DNA from: an uncultured Clostridia bacterium
GTDB lineage: Bacteria > Bacillota > Clostridia > Saccharofermentanales > Saccharofermentanaceae
Length of the DNA stretch: 5,498 bases
NCBI GenBank assembly: GCA_946545505.1
Contig: CAMNNN010000107.1
Span: 1-5,498 of the forward strand
Reading direction: 5' to 3'
Under the pieces are notes generated by a model. It saw only the letters and a program-made list of their open reading frames with translations. It did not search any database and was not told the origin of the DNA. Position numbers and translations under genes: made by a program. Positions 1 to 5,493 of this stretch are shown piece by piece (positions within the stretch are counted from its first letter, which is position 1; every line of letters begins with the position of its first letter).

Positions 1-1
1 C

Positions 2-571
2 GCCGCCGGGATCAATCCGAATATCAGGTATGCGGGTTATGAGAAGAACCGCGGTAAGGGTGGAGCCATTAAGCACGGCGTTGAGATCGCGGAAGGTGAG
101 ATCATCGGATTCATCGATGCCGACCTCGACATCTCTCCGGATCATCTGGTCAGGTATCTTTATCACATGGAGAAGACCGGTTGCGATGTAGTCATCGGTT
201 CGAAGATGCATAAGGACTCCAAGCTCGATTATCCTCCTATGAGAAGATTCGTGTCGCTCGGATACTACGTTATCCTTAAGGTTCTGTTCGGCATGAACAT
301 CAAGGATACGCAGACCGGCATCAAGCTTTATAAGGCACCGCTTATCAAGAAGATCGCACCTAAGCTGCGAGTTAAAGGCTACGCGTTCGATATCGAGGTT
401 CTTGCTCTGTGTGCAAACGAAGGTGCAGTGATAGAACAGATGCCGGTCGAGATTGTTTTTAAAAGAAAAGCTTCATTTGGTAGAATAAGAATCGGAGATA
501 TCTTCGGCATGTTCTTCGACACCGTAGGTATCTGGTGGAATCTTAGAATACGAAGGAGCTATTCCAAGTGA
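2..571 (+). CDS. Family 2 glycosyltransferase, polyprenyl/dolichyl-phosphate sugar synthase-like (5' end missing)
   Basis: The gene enters from the left edge already open; 189 C-terminal residues are visible and the first part of the GT-A fold is outside the window. Visible motifs, numbered from the first full codon: NRGKGGAIKHG (16-26), the glycine/lysine loop typical of DPM1/ALG5-like enzymes; a DAD motif (39-41) fitting the metal and nucleotide-sugar binding DxD; GSK (66-68); DTQTGIKLY (102-110); and YAFDIE (127-132). DTQ-G-K followed by an aromatic-FD-E motif is closer to ALG5-type lipid-phosphate sugar synthases than to secreted-polymer synthases. Family members move a sugar from a nucleotide donor to a polyprenyl phosphate at the cytoplasmic membrane face. 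No transmembrane helices are evident in this part; the C-terminus is aromatic and basic and could lie on the membrane. The overlapping downstream gene makes GDP-mannose, so GDP-mannose is the inferred donor, but UDP-glucose cannot be excluded. The 3' end has an AT-rich codon patch at about 452-490. Confidence 0.87.
   Translation, partial: AAGINPNIRYAGYEKNRGKGGAIKHGVEIAEGEIIGFIDADLDISPDHLVRYLYHMEKTGCDVVIGSKMHKDSKLDYPPMRRFVSLGYYVILKVLFGMNIKDTQTGIKLYKAPLIKKIAPKLRVKGYAFDIEVLALCANEGAVIEQMPVEIVFKRKASFGRIRIGDIFGMFFDTVGIWWNLRIRRSYSK
478..486 (+). promoter_or_regulatory. Candidate internal extended -10 promoter
   Basis: Within the 3' end of the glycosyltransferase gene lies TGG-TAGAAT, which fits an extended -10 element (TGn followed by a 5/6 match to TATAAT). 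It sits in an AT-rich island (about 452-490) that uses AAA and TTT codons where the rest of the gene mostly uses AAG and TTC. No convincing -35 is present; the hexamer 17 bp upstream is TTTAAA. Transcription would begin near 493, about 75 nt before the GTG of the mannose enzyme gene, giving that gene expression independent of the upstream operon. This is a motif call only. Confidence 0.3.
553..558 (+). promoter_or_regulatory. Ribosome binding site for the GTG-started fusion gene
   Basis: AAGGAG lies 9 nt before the GTG at 568, inside the last codons of the glycosyltransferase gene. It supports the GTG start. The start and the upstream stop share the four bases GTGA (568-571), so translational coupling is likely. 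Confidence 0.8.
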
Positions 572-2877
572 AGTGTCTGATCCTTGCCGGTGGTTTGGGC
601 GAAAGACTTTGGCCTCTGTCCAGGCGCAATTATCCCAAGCAGTTCATCGAGCTGACACAGCATCATTCCGTCTTCCAGGACACGATAGCACGTAATATGC
701 CTTACTGTGACGAGTTCCTCATTGTCGCGGGAACCGAGCATAAGTACGTTATCGAGAATCAGCTCAAGGCATTTCAGGGCCTTCAATACAGATCATTTTA
801 CGAAGACATCCCCAGAAGAACAACAGCATCCGTGACGCTCGCGCTTATGTCGCTTGAGCCTTCGGAATATGTTCTCGTTGTTCCTTCAGATGTCATGATA
901 GATGCGTCTTCCGGTTACGCTGATGCGATACTCAAGGCCAAGAGTATGGCATCCGGAGGAAAGATAGTTGTCTTCGGCAAGAAAGAAGATGAGATCAATC
1001 CCCGTTACGGTTATATATTCGGCGACCCTGTTAAGTTTAGGGAGAAGCCGAAGGATTCGTCGCTGATCACAAGCCCTTTCTATAGAAATCTCGGCATGAT
1101 TCTCGTTCGTGCAGGCGACTATCTCAATGAGTTAAAGAACATCGATTCCGGCATCGCGGAAGGCTGCAGGAAGGCTTTCTCCATGCGGGTCGAGAGGGAC
1201 GGCGACCTCGAATTCACCAAAGAAGCCCTCGAGAACGTTGAACGGATTTCCGTGGAGCGCCTCATGCTCGAGCGCTCATCTCAGCTTTCTATGGTTGTCT
1301 CTGACTTCACCTGGAACGAGTTAACGTCCATAGAAGACCTCTCGAAATTTTCTTACGGCAACAAGGGGCCTGCGGTTACCTTTAACAGCAAGGGCACTTT
1401 CGTGGTAAATAAAGACGAGAGAAGCGCGGTGGTAGTAAGCGGCATCGAAGATGCTGTTGTCGTCAACACGGGGGACGCCGTTTTCGTAGGGAAGCGAGGT
1501 CAGAGCAGTGAAGATGACCTTAAGAAGTTTTTCGGTGAGGACGGAGAGGACGCACAGCGTATAGAGAAGTTTATAGACGGAAGTGATGTACACTACCGTC
1601 AGTGGGGTTACTATGTGGAACTGGAAAGCTCCAGGAATCACTATGTAAGACATAACTATGTAAGCCCCGGCAAGACGATCTATGAACACGAGCACGACAA
1701 GAGAACGGAGAACTGGATCATCGTTTCCGGCACCGCGAGAGTTATGCTCGATCAGCATGGAAAGACATATGAAAACTCCGGCAACATCGAGGTTAAGCCC
1801 GGCGTGAGACATCAGATCTCCAACGTAGGAGATACGGTTCTTGAGTTCATTGATACGGCTTACGGCGAGGACATCTTCTTTGACGACAGACAGGCAAGGC
1901 ATACCGACGATATCGGTGAGATCGATCTGGGCGTTAAGATCGAACCGCTGATCAAGCTGCAGCCCGCTTTGAAAGAATACATCTGGGGCGGCACGCGTCT
2001 TAAGGAAGAGTTCGGTATCAAAACTGATATGGACCGTATAGCTGAGGCATGGGTACTCTCGACTCATCCCGACGGCCAGTCCCGTGTAGTTAACGGAAGA
2101 CATCAGGGTATGTATCTCGGTAAATATATAGAGACTGTCGGTAAGGCATCCCTCGGATGGAAGTGCGCGCCGCTGCGTTCATTCCCGCTTCTGCTTAAGC
2201 TTATCGATGCGAAAGAAGATCTGTCTGTACAGGTTCACCCCGATGATGATTATGCTCTCGAGAATGAATCCTCTTACGGAAAGAATGAGATGTGGTATGT
2301 TCTCGATTCGAAGCCGGATGCAGGCCTGTATGTAGGCTTTAAGCGTGATGTTACGAGGGAAGAGGTCGAGGCTGCCGTCATCGACGGAACGGTTACGGAG
2401 CTTCTTAATTTTGTTCCGACGAAGCCCGGAGATGTATTCTTTATTCCCGCCGGAACGGTGCATGCCATCGGTGCAGGCAACCTTATCTGCGAAGTTCAGC
2501 AGTCAAGCAACTGTACCTACAGGCTTTACGATTACAACCGTGTCGACAGATACGGCAACAAGCGTGAGCTGCACCTTCAGAAGGGACTGCAAGTAATTGA
2601 CTATAAGAAATACGAGCCGCAGAGGTTCGACGGCGACGGAGATCTTATCTGCAGATGTAAGTATTTCGAAGTTATGGTTCACGATATCGACGGAGACCTT
2701 ACTGTTGCAGCCGATGACAGCAAGTTCGATGCTGTTGTCTGCCTCGAAGGAGAAGGTGCAATATCATGTGCGGATTCACGGGTATCCCTCGTAAGAGGCG
2801 ACGCGGTATTTGTTCCCGCGTCGAAGGATCCCATCGTGTTTAGCGGCACCATGAAGGTGCTTCTGTGTCACGTCTGA
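568..2877 (+). CDS. manC-manA: Three-module mannose enzyme: mannose-1-P guanylyltransferase + type II PMI cupin + type I phosphomannose isomerase
   Basis: Predicted cytosolic enzyme for GDP-mannose supply. Residues 1-340 are a nucleotidyltransferase of the mannose-1-phosphate guanylyltransferase family: GGLGERLWPLSR (8-19), YPKQF (22-26), PSD (106-108), FREKP (157-161), NLG (174-176) and WNE (249-251). Residues about 345-440 are the type II isomerase cupin, with a textbook first cupin motif (His373-x-His375, Glu381, Gly388) and a second-motif His415. Residues 456-769 equal a whole B. subtilis-type ManA (about 315 aa). It keeps the zinc-site pattern Gln555-x-His557 in VQVHPDD, Glu574 in KNEMW and His632 in GTVHAIG, plus the YRLYDYNR motif (651-658). 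The GTG start places GGxG at residue 8, as in relatives, and AAGGAG precedes it. Reactions known for the families: fructose-6-P to mannose-6-P, and mannose-1-P plus GTP to GDP-mannose. The mutase between them is not in the window. Several guanylyltransferase motif positions differ from AlgA/ManC, so that activity is less certain than the isomerase. The last 10 bp overlap the convergent MATE gene. Confidence 0.9.
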   Translation: MKCLILAGGLGERLWPLSRRNYPKQFIELTQHHSVFQDTIARNMPYCDEFLIVAGTEHKYVIENQLKAFQGLQYRSFYEDIPRRTTASVTLALMSLEPSEYVLVVPSDVMIDASSGYADAILKAKSMASGGKIVVFGKKEDEINPRYGYIFGDPVKFREKPKDSSLITSPFYRNLGMILVRAGDYLNELKNIDSGIAEGCRKAFSMRVERDGDLEFTKEALENVERISVERLMLERSSQLSMVVSDFTWNELTSIEDLSKFSYGNKGPAVTFNSKGTFVVNKDERSAVVVSGIEDAVVVNTGDAVFVGKRGQSSEDDLKKFFGEDGEDAQRIEKFIDGSDVHYRQWGYYVELESSRNHYVRHNYVSPGKTIYEHEHDKRTENWIIVSGTARVMLDQHGKTYENSGNIEVKPGVRHQISNVGDTVLEFIDTAYGEDIFFDDRQARHTDDIGEIDLGVKIEPLIKLQPALKEYIWGGTRLKEEFGIKTDMDRIAEAWVLSTHPDGQSRVVNGRHQGMYLGKYIETVGKASLGWKCAPLRSFPLLLKLIDAKEDLSVQVHPDDDYALENESSYGKNEMWYVLDSKPDAGLYVGFKRDVTREEVEAAVIDGTVTELLNFVPTKPGDVFFIPAGTVHAIGAGNLICEVQQSSNCTYRLYDYNRVDRYGNKRELHLQKGLQVIDYKKYEPQRFDGDGDLICRCKYFEVMVHDIDGDLTVAADDSKFDAVVCLEGEGAISCADSRVSLVRGDAVFVPASKDPIVFSGTMKVLLCHV

Positions 2878-4232
2878 TTAAGATCTGCCTGACGGCTTAA
2901 TTTCCTGGTTCTCGAAGAGAATACGATAATGATAAATACCGCGCAGATGACCCAGGTTACCGGCTCGCACATCGCTATGCCGAGATAACCTAATCTTACC
3001 GCGAGCCACTTGGCTGTAATCACCTTGAATGCAAGTTCCATTACGCTCGCGATGATCGGCACAAACTTCGCACCCATTCCCTGAAGCGTGGTCCTCGTGA
3101 TGAGCAGGATGGCAAGAACGAAGTAGAACGGCAGATCGAATCTTAAGTAGAATACGGCATTGTCGATGAGTTCCGGCGTATCGGATCCCGAGATAAAAAC
3201 TACGATCTTCTCTCCGAACAGATAGATCATGGCGATGAGTATCGTCGCGATGCCGAAGGTGCAGAACATAACGCTTCTGTGTCCCTGGCGGATTCTGTCA
3301 TATCTGCCCGCACCGTGATTCTGCCCTGCGAAAGTAGCCATCGCATTCGCGAGTGTAGACAGTGTCATCATGCAAAGCTCAGAGATCTTACGCGCAGTGG
3401 TGTGTGCCGCTATAATAGTCTTTCCGAGTCCGTTGATCGCATACTGAAGGATCATGGAACCTAAGTTAACCACGGTGAACATCAGTGCGAAGGCGATTCC
3501 AGAAGTGAAGATGTCTATAAGAAGCATCTTATTAAGCTTCATATCTTTCCTGCCGATATGGACCTCGGGCACCTTAAGTACGATATATAAGAATGTAATT
3601 ACTGAAGACAGCAGCTGTGCGATCGCTGTGGCATAAGCCGCCCCGGGCAGCCCCCAGCCGAACTTTCTGACGAACAGAAGATCGAGCACGATGTTGGTCG
3701 TTACCGATACTGCAAGGAAATACAGGGGCGCTCTTGAGTTGCCGATCGCCTGCAGTATGCTCCTTAATACGTTGTAGAGAAACATGAATCCTATAAGAGA
3801 GATAACGACGGATGCATAGCTGTATGCGGTGTCGAAGATATCCTCGGGAGTCTTAAGAAGTCTCATGAGAGGCTTAAGGGAAAGAAACCCGATAACGGGA
3901 ATAGTTATGCCCCAGATGAGTGCGATGAACAGTGTGTTGGCGATAGCCTTCTTAAGGCCTTTCTCATCTTTGCTTCCGAAGTACTTGGAGATGACGACGG
4001 CAAATCCGCTTGCCATTCCGAACATCAGCGAGTTAAAGAAATTATATATGGTGGATACAGTTCCAATCGCGGTAAGAGCATCGTCACCGAGCGAGTGACC
4101 GATGATCGCTATATCGGTAAGGTTATATAACTGCTGAAGAATATTACTTAAGAAAATAGGGATGGCAAACAATACCGTCATCTTAAGCGGATTGCCCTTC
4201 GTCAGATCAGTTGTAGCTCTGTTCGTTGCCAT
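2868..4232 (-). CDS. MATE family multidrug/cation efflux transporter
   Basis: This 454-residue integral membrane protein has the normal MATE length, with hydrophobic segments spread over its whole length that fit the usual twelve helices in two six-helix halves. Recognisable family stretches: LTKGNPLKM before helix 1 (10-18); LQQLYNLTDIAIIG in helix 1 and its end (32-45); SKYFGSKD (82-89); LQAIGNSRAPL (160-170); GLPGAAYATA (194-203) in the first half; then FAGQNHGAGRYDRIRQG (301-317) and LQGMGAKFVP (383-392) in the second. MATE proteins export organic cations, drugs or metabolites using a Na+ or H+ gradient; the substrate cannot be read from sequence. The start is supported by the family-typical spacing to LTKGNPLK. 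No Shine-Dalgarno precedes the ATG, and a TATAAT ends 7 nt before it. The gene runs against the flanking genes, is divergent from the HD gene, and its 3' end overlaps the mannose gene by 10 bp. A lipid or glycan flippase role is possible from position, but a generic exporter is the safer call. Confidence 0.92.
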   Translation of the reverse strand: MATNRATTDLTKGNPLKMTVLFAIPIFLSNILQQLYNLTDIAIIGHSLGDDALTAIGTVSTIYNFFNSLMFGMASGFAVVISKYFGSKDEKGLKKAIANTLFIALIWGITIPVIGFLSLKPLMRLLKTPEDIFDTAYSYASVVISLIGFMFLYNVLRSILQAIGNSRAPLYFLAVSVTTNIVLDLLFVRKFGWGLPGAAYATAIAQLLSSVITFLYIVLKVPEVHIGRKDMKLNKMLLIDIFTSGIAFALMFTVVNLGSMILQYAINGLGKTIIAAHTTARKISELCMMTLSTLANAMATFAGQNHGAGRYDRIRQGHRSVMFCTFGIATILIAMIYLFGEKIVVFISGSDTPELIDNAVFYLRFDLPFYFVLAILLITRTTLQGMGAKFVPIIASVMELAFKVITAKWLAVRLGYLGIAMCEPVTWVICAVFIIIVFSSRTRKLSRQADLNQT

Positions 4233-4233
4233 A

Positions 4234-4249
4234 CAAATAATTATATTTG
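4234..4249. repeat. Inverted repeat CAAATA-N4-TATTTG, candidate operator
   Basis: Perfect 6-bp arms (4234-4239 and 4244-4249) flank ATTA, directly upstream of the MATE start codon. The repeat covers the TATAAT box on the minus strand (4245 down to 4240), so a protein bound here would block MATE transcription or initiation. AT-rich arms of this length can arise by chance. Its placement and the neighbouring second repeat are what make it notable. Confidence 0.4.
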
Positions 4250-4250
4250 G

Positions 4251-4272
4251 TGTGATTCTGTCTTATATCACA
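4251..4272. repeat. Inverted repeat TGTGAT-N10-ATCACA, candidate operator
   Basis: Perfect 6-bp arms (4251-4256 and 4267-4272) with a 10-bp centre, one base away from the preceding repeat. The arms resemble CRP half-sites (TGTGA/TCACA), but the inner spacing is 12 instead of 6, so it is not a standard CRP box. It overlaps the minus-strand extended -10 candidate (4270-4262) of the MATE gene. A dimeric regulator controlling the divergent pair is a reasonable inference; none is encoded in the window. Confidence 0.42.
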
Positions 4273-4291
4273 TTTCGTTGTATTTTGTCAG
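4262..4291 (-). promoter_or_regulatory. Candidate MATE promoter
   Basis: On the minus strand, CTGACA (4291-4286, 5/6 to TTGACA) is followed after 18 bp by TATAAG (4267-4262), which is preceded by TGA, an extended -10. Transcription would start near 4255, leaving a leader of about 23 nt without a Shine-Dalgarno. A competing possibility is the perfect TATAAT at 4245-4240, which ends 7 nt before the ATG and would give a leaderless mRNA but lacks a good -35. Confidence 0.45.
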
Positions 4292-4305
4292 ATTCGTTAT
4301 AAAAT
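4278..4305 (+). promoter_or_regulatory. Candidate HD-gene promoter, possibly leaderless
   Basis: TTGTAT (4278-4283, weak -35) is followed after 16 bp by TAAAAT (4300-4305). A TATAAA at 4298-4303 overlaps it as an alternative -10. Either box ends only 6 to 8 nt before the ATG at 4312, so the mRNA would start at or within a few bases of the start codon. No Shine-Dalgarno is present. Confidence 0.4.
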
Positions 4306-4311
4306 AAACCC

Positions 4312-4923
4312 ATGAGCAAAGAGATTACGGAATACAAGATAGCCAAGGAGATCTTCAGCTTAAGCCGCGACCTGATCATGTCCGACGAGGCGCAGCAGAT
4401 GAAGAATTACACCCAGCACGGCTCGACATCCGTGTTCGAGCATTCTCTTTCCGTGGCCAAATTCAGCCTCATCTTTGCCATTAATCTCGAGACCGTCTTA
4501 GGCGTCAAGGTCGACCGTAAGGCCCTCGTACGAGGCGCACTTCTTCACGACTACTTCCTTTACGACTGGCACAAGCCCAGCGAAAAGCGCCGCGGCCTTC
4601 ACGGATTTACTCATCCTTCCATAGCATGCGAGAATGCCATCAGGGACTTCGATATATCTCCCATCGAGCAGGACATCATCAAACACCACATGTTCCCGTT
4701 AACTTTTATCTGGCCGCATTCCTGGGAAGGCTGGATTGTATGTCTGGCAGATAAGTGGTGCGCACTTTGTGAGACATTCGGTATAGATATATCTTCTTAT
4801 ATTATCTATAGAGTCAATCTGCACAGTGAGCTTCTTAAGGGAAATATCACTCTCGGCAAACCTCATACTTCACATCTTCTTCACAGAACGAAGCCGAGCC
4901 AGGAGGGCGGTCTTAATGACTGA
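4312..4923 (+). CDS. HD-domain protein, predicted metal-dependent phosphohydrolase
   Basis: A 203-residue soluble protein with the HD-superfamily metal-site order: His44 in SVFEHSLSVA, His79-Asp80 in GALLHDYFLYDW, and Asp147 in VCLADKW. Extra conserved-looking histidines, HGFTHP (97-102) and KHHMFPLT (124-131), suggest a site with more than one metal. HD enzymes cleave phosphate esters or nucleotides. This kind of stand-alone HD protein is familiar from Firmicutes, but I know of no firm substrate for it, so a specific reaction is not assigned. The ATG is the first possible start after an in-frame TAA at 4300-4302. It lacks a Shine-Dalgarno and sits 6 to 8 nt from a -10-like box. The stop overlaps the start of the Nudix gene by 8 nt, so the two are co-transcribed and probably coupled; this partner points to nucleotide metabolism. 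The last 20 or so residues (PHTSHLLHRTKPSQEGG) look disordered and partly encode the next ribosome site. Confidence 0.85.
   Translation: MSKEITEYKIAKEIFSLSRDLIMSDEAQQMKNYTQHGSTSVFEHSLSVAKFSLIFAINLETVLGVKVDRKALVRGALLHDYFLYDWHKPSEKRRGLHGFTHPSIACENAIRDFDISPIEQDIIKHHMFPLTFIWPHSWEGWIVCLADKWCALCETFGIDISSYIIYRVNLHSELLKGNITLGKPHTSHLLHRTKPSQEGGLND
4901..4906 (+). promoter_or_regulatory. Ribosome binding site fixing the Nudix start
   Basis: A perfect AGGAGG lies 9 nt before the ATG at 4916, inside the HD coding region. It selects 4916 over the in-frame upstream ATG at 4826, whose extra 30 residues would be an out-of-frame reading of the HD gene and do not match Nudix family N-termini. Confidence 0.9.
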
Positions 4924-5413
4924 CTATAAGCTCACGACGCTTTGCTATCTTACGAAGGGTGACAATGTCCTGTTTATGGTTAAGGGCCGCACCCCTAAGA
5001 ATATCTCCAATATGAACGTCGGCAAGTATCTGGGAGTGGGAGGACACATCGAACAGGATGAGTCTTCTTATGAGTGCGTCATCCGCGAGATATATGAGGA
5101 GACAGGTATCGATGCATCAGACATCGAAGGACTGAGCCTTAAGGGCGTTGCCACATTCATTAACGACTCCTGCGATAACGAGATCATGTATATATACAGA
5201 GGTGAATATAAGGGAGAATCGGATCCCTGTCCCGGAAGCTGCGATGAAGGTGAGCTTTGCTGGGTCCCCTTAACCGGTATATGGGATATTCCCGTATGGG
5301 AAGGCGACAAAGAGATATTCAAGCTTTTGTTCGGACCGGAAAACAGTTCTGTATTCGAGATAAAACTTAACTATCACGGAGACGATCTGATCTGCGTTAA
5401 GACACACGTATAA
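4916..5413 (+). CDS. Nudix hydrolase, 8-oxo-dGTP diphosphatase (MutX/MutT)-like
   Basis: This 165-residue protein carries a perfect Nudix box at residues 43-65: Gly43, Glu49, Arg57-Glu58, Glu61-Glu62 and Gly64, in the GX5EX7REUXEEXGU spacing. Nudix enzymes use this helix to hold Mg2+ and cleave a nucleoside diphosphate linked to another group. The start (MTDYKLTTLCYL), the KYLGVGGHIE strand leading into the box, and the later CDEGELCWVP (109-118) and PVWEGD (126-131) resemble Firmicutes 8-oxo-dGTP diphosphatases of the MutX type, which remove oxidised guanine nucleotides from the pool. That specific substrate is inferred from resemblance; other nucleotide substrates remain possible. Residues 132-165 extend past the core and end in a cysteine-containing strand. 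The gene overlaps the HD gene by 8 nt and has its own strong ribosome site, so it may be made at higher level than its partner. Confidence 0.9.
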   Translation: MTDYKLTTLCYLTKGDNVLFMVKGRTPKNISNMNVGKYLGVGGHIEQDESSYECVIREIYEETGIDASDIEGLSLKGVATFINDSCDNEIMYIYRGEYKGESDPCPGSCDEGELCWVPLTGIWDIPVWEGDKEIFKLLFGPENSSVFEIKLNYHGDDLICVKTHV

Positions 5414-5444
5414 GCCTTTAATTTGAAGGCTTAAAAAGTTTTTT
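5411..5444 (+). terminator. Rho-independent terminator of the HD-Nudix operon
   Basis: A perfect 8-bp stem, TAAGCCTT (5411-5418) with AAGGCTTA (5426-5433), closes a 7-nt loop. It includes the Nudix TAA stop. A run of six T (5439-5444) follows, but only after AAAAG, so the T-tract does not abut the stem as in a textbook terminator. An alternative, longer fold pairs part of the A-run with the T-run. Function is likely but efficiency is uncertain. Confidence 0.6.
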
Positions 5445-5464
5445 AAAAAAGTTGAAAAATCCGC

Positions 5465-5493
5465 TTGACAATGAGGTAAGTGCGTTGTATTCT
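5465..5493 (+). promoter_or_regulatory. Strong sigma-A-type promoter reading out of the window
   Basis: A perfect TTGACA (5465-5470), a 17-bp spacer and TATTCT (5488-5493, 4/6 to TATAAT). The start point would be near 5500, just past the edge. Directly upstream, A-tracts at 5433-5437, 5445-5450 and 5455-5459 are about one helical turn apart, consistent with bent DNA or an UP element for the RNA polymerase alpha subunit. The controlled gene is not visible. Such UP-plus-consensus -35 layouts are common before stable RNA operons, which is a guess here. Confidence 0.65.

Noticed and set aside
454..470. T-run followed by A-run as a programmed frameshift site in the glycosyltransferase gene
   Set aside because: The run does not fit the X-XXY-YYZ slippery pattern in the reading frame, and the zero-frame protein continues with normal family sequence to its stop.
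1321..2103. 260-codon open frame on the minus strand inside the mannose fusion gene
   Set aside because: It lies fully opposite well-supported conserved coding sequence, shows no recognisable family, and has no visible ribosome site; it is a codon-bias shadow.
2878..2900. Possible hairpin TTAAG...CTTAA just after the convergent stops
   Set aside because: The stem is five AT-rich pairs with a large loop and a weak inner stem, and no T-tract follows on either strand, so it is not a credible terminator.
4251..4272. Reading the TGTGAT/ATCACA repeat as a CRP binding site
   Set aside because: The TGTGA and TCACA halves are 12 bp apart, not the 6 bp of a CRP site, and cAMP-CRP control is not expected in this type of organism.
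4222..4298. Three TTCGTT copies (4222, 4274, 4293) as iterons or operator direct repeats
   Set aside because: Only six bases are shared, spacing is irregular (52 and 19 bp), and one copy is within the MATE coding region; chance is a sufficient explanation.
4826..4915. Upstream extension of the Nudix gene to an earlier ATG
   Set aside because: The extra residues are an out-of-frame reading of the HD gene, and AGGAGG sits at ideal distance from the ATG at 4916.
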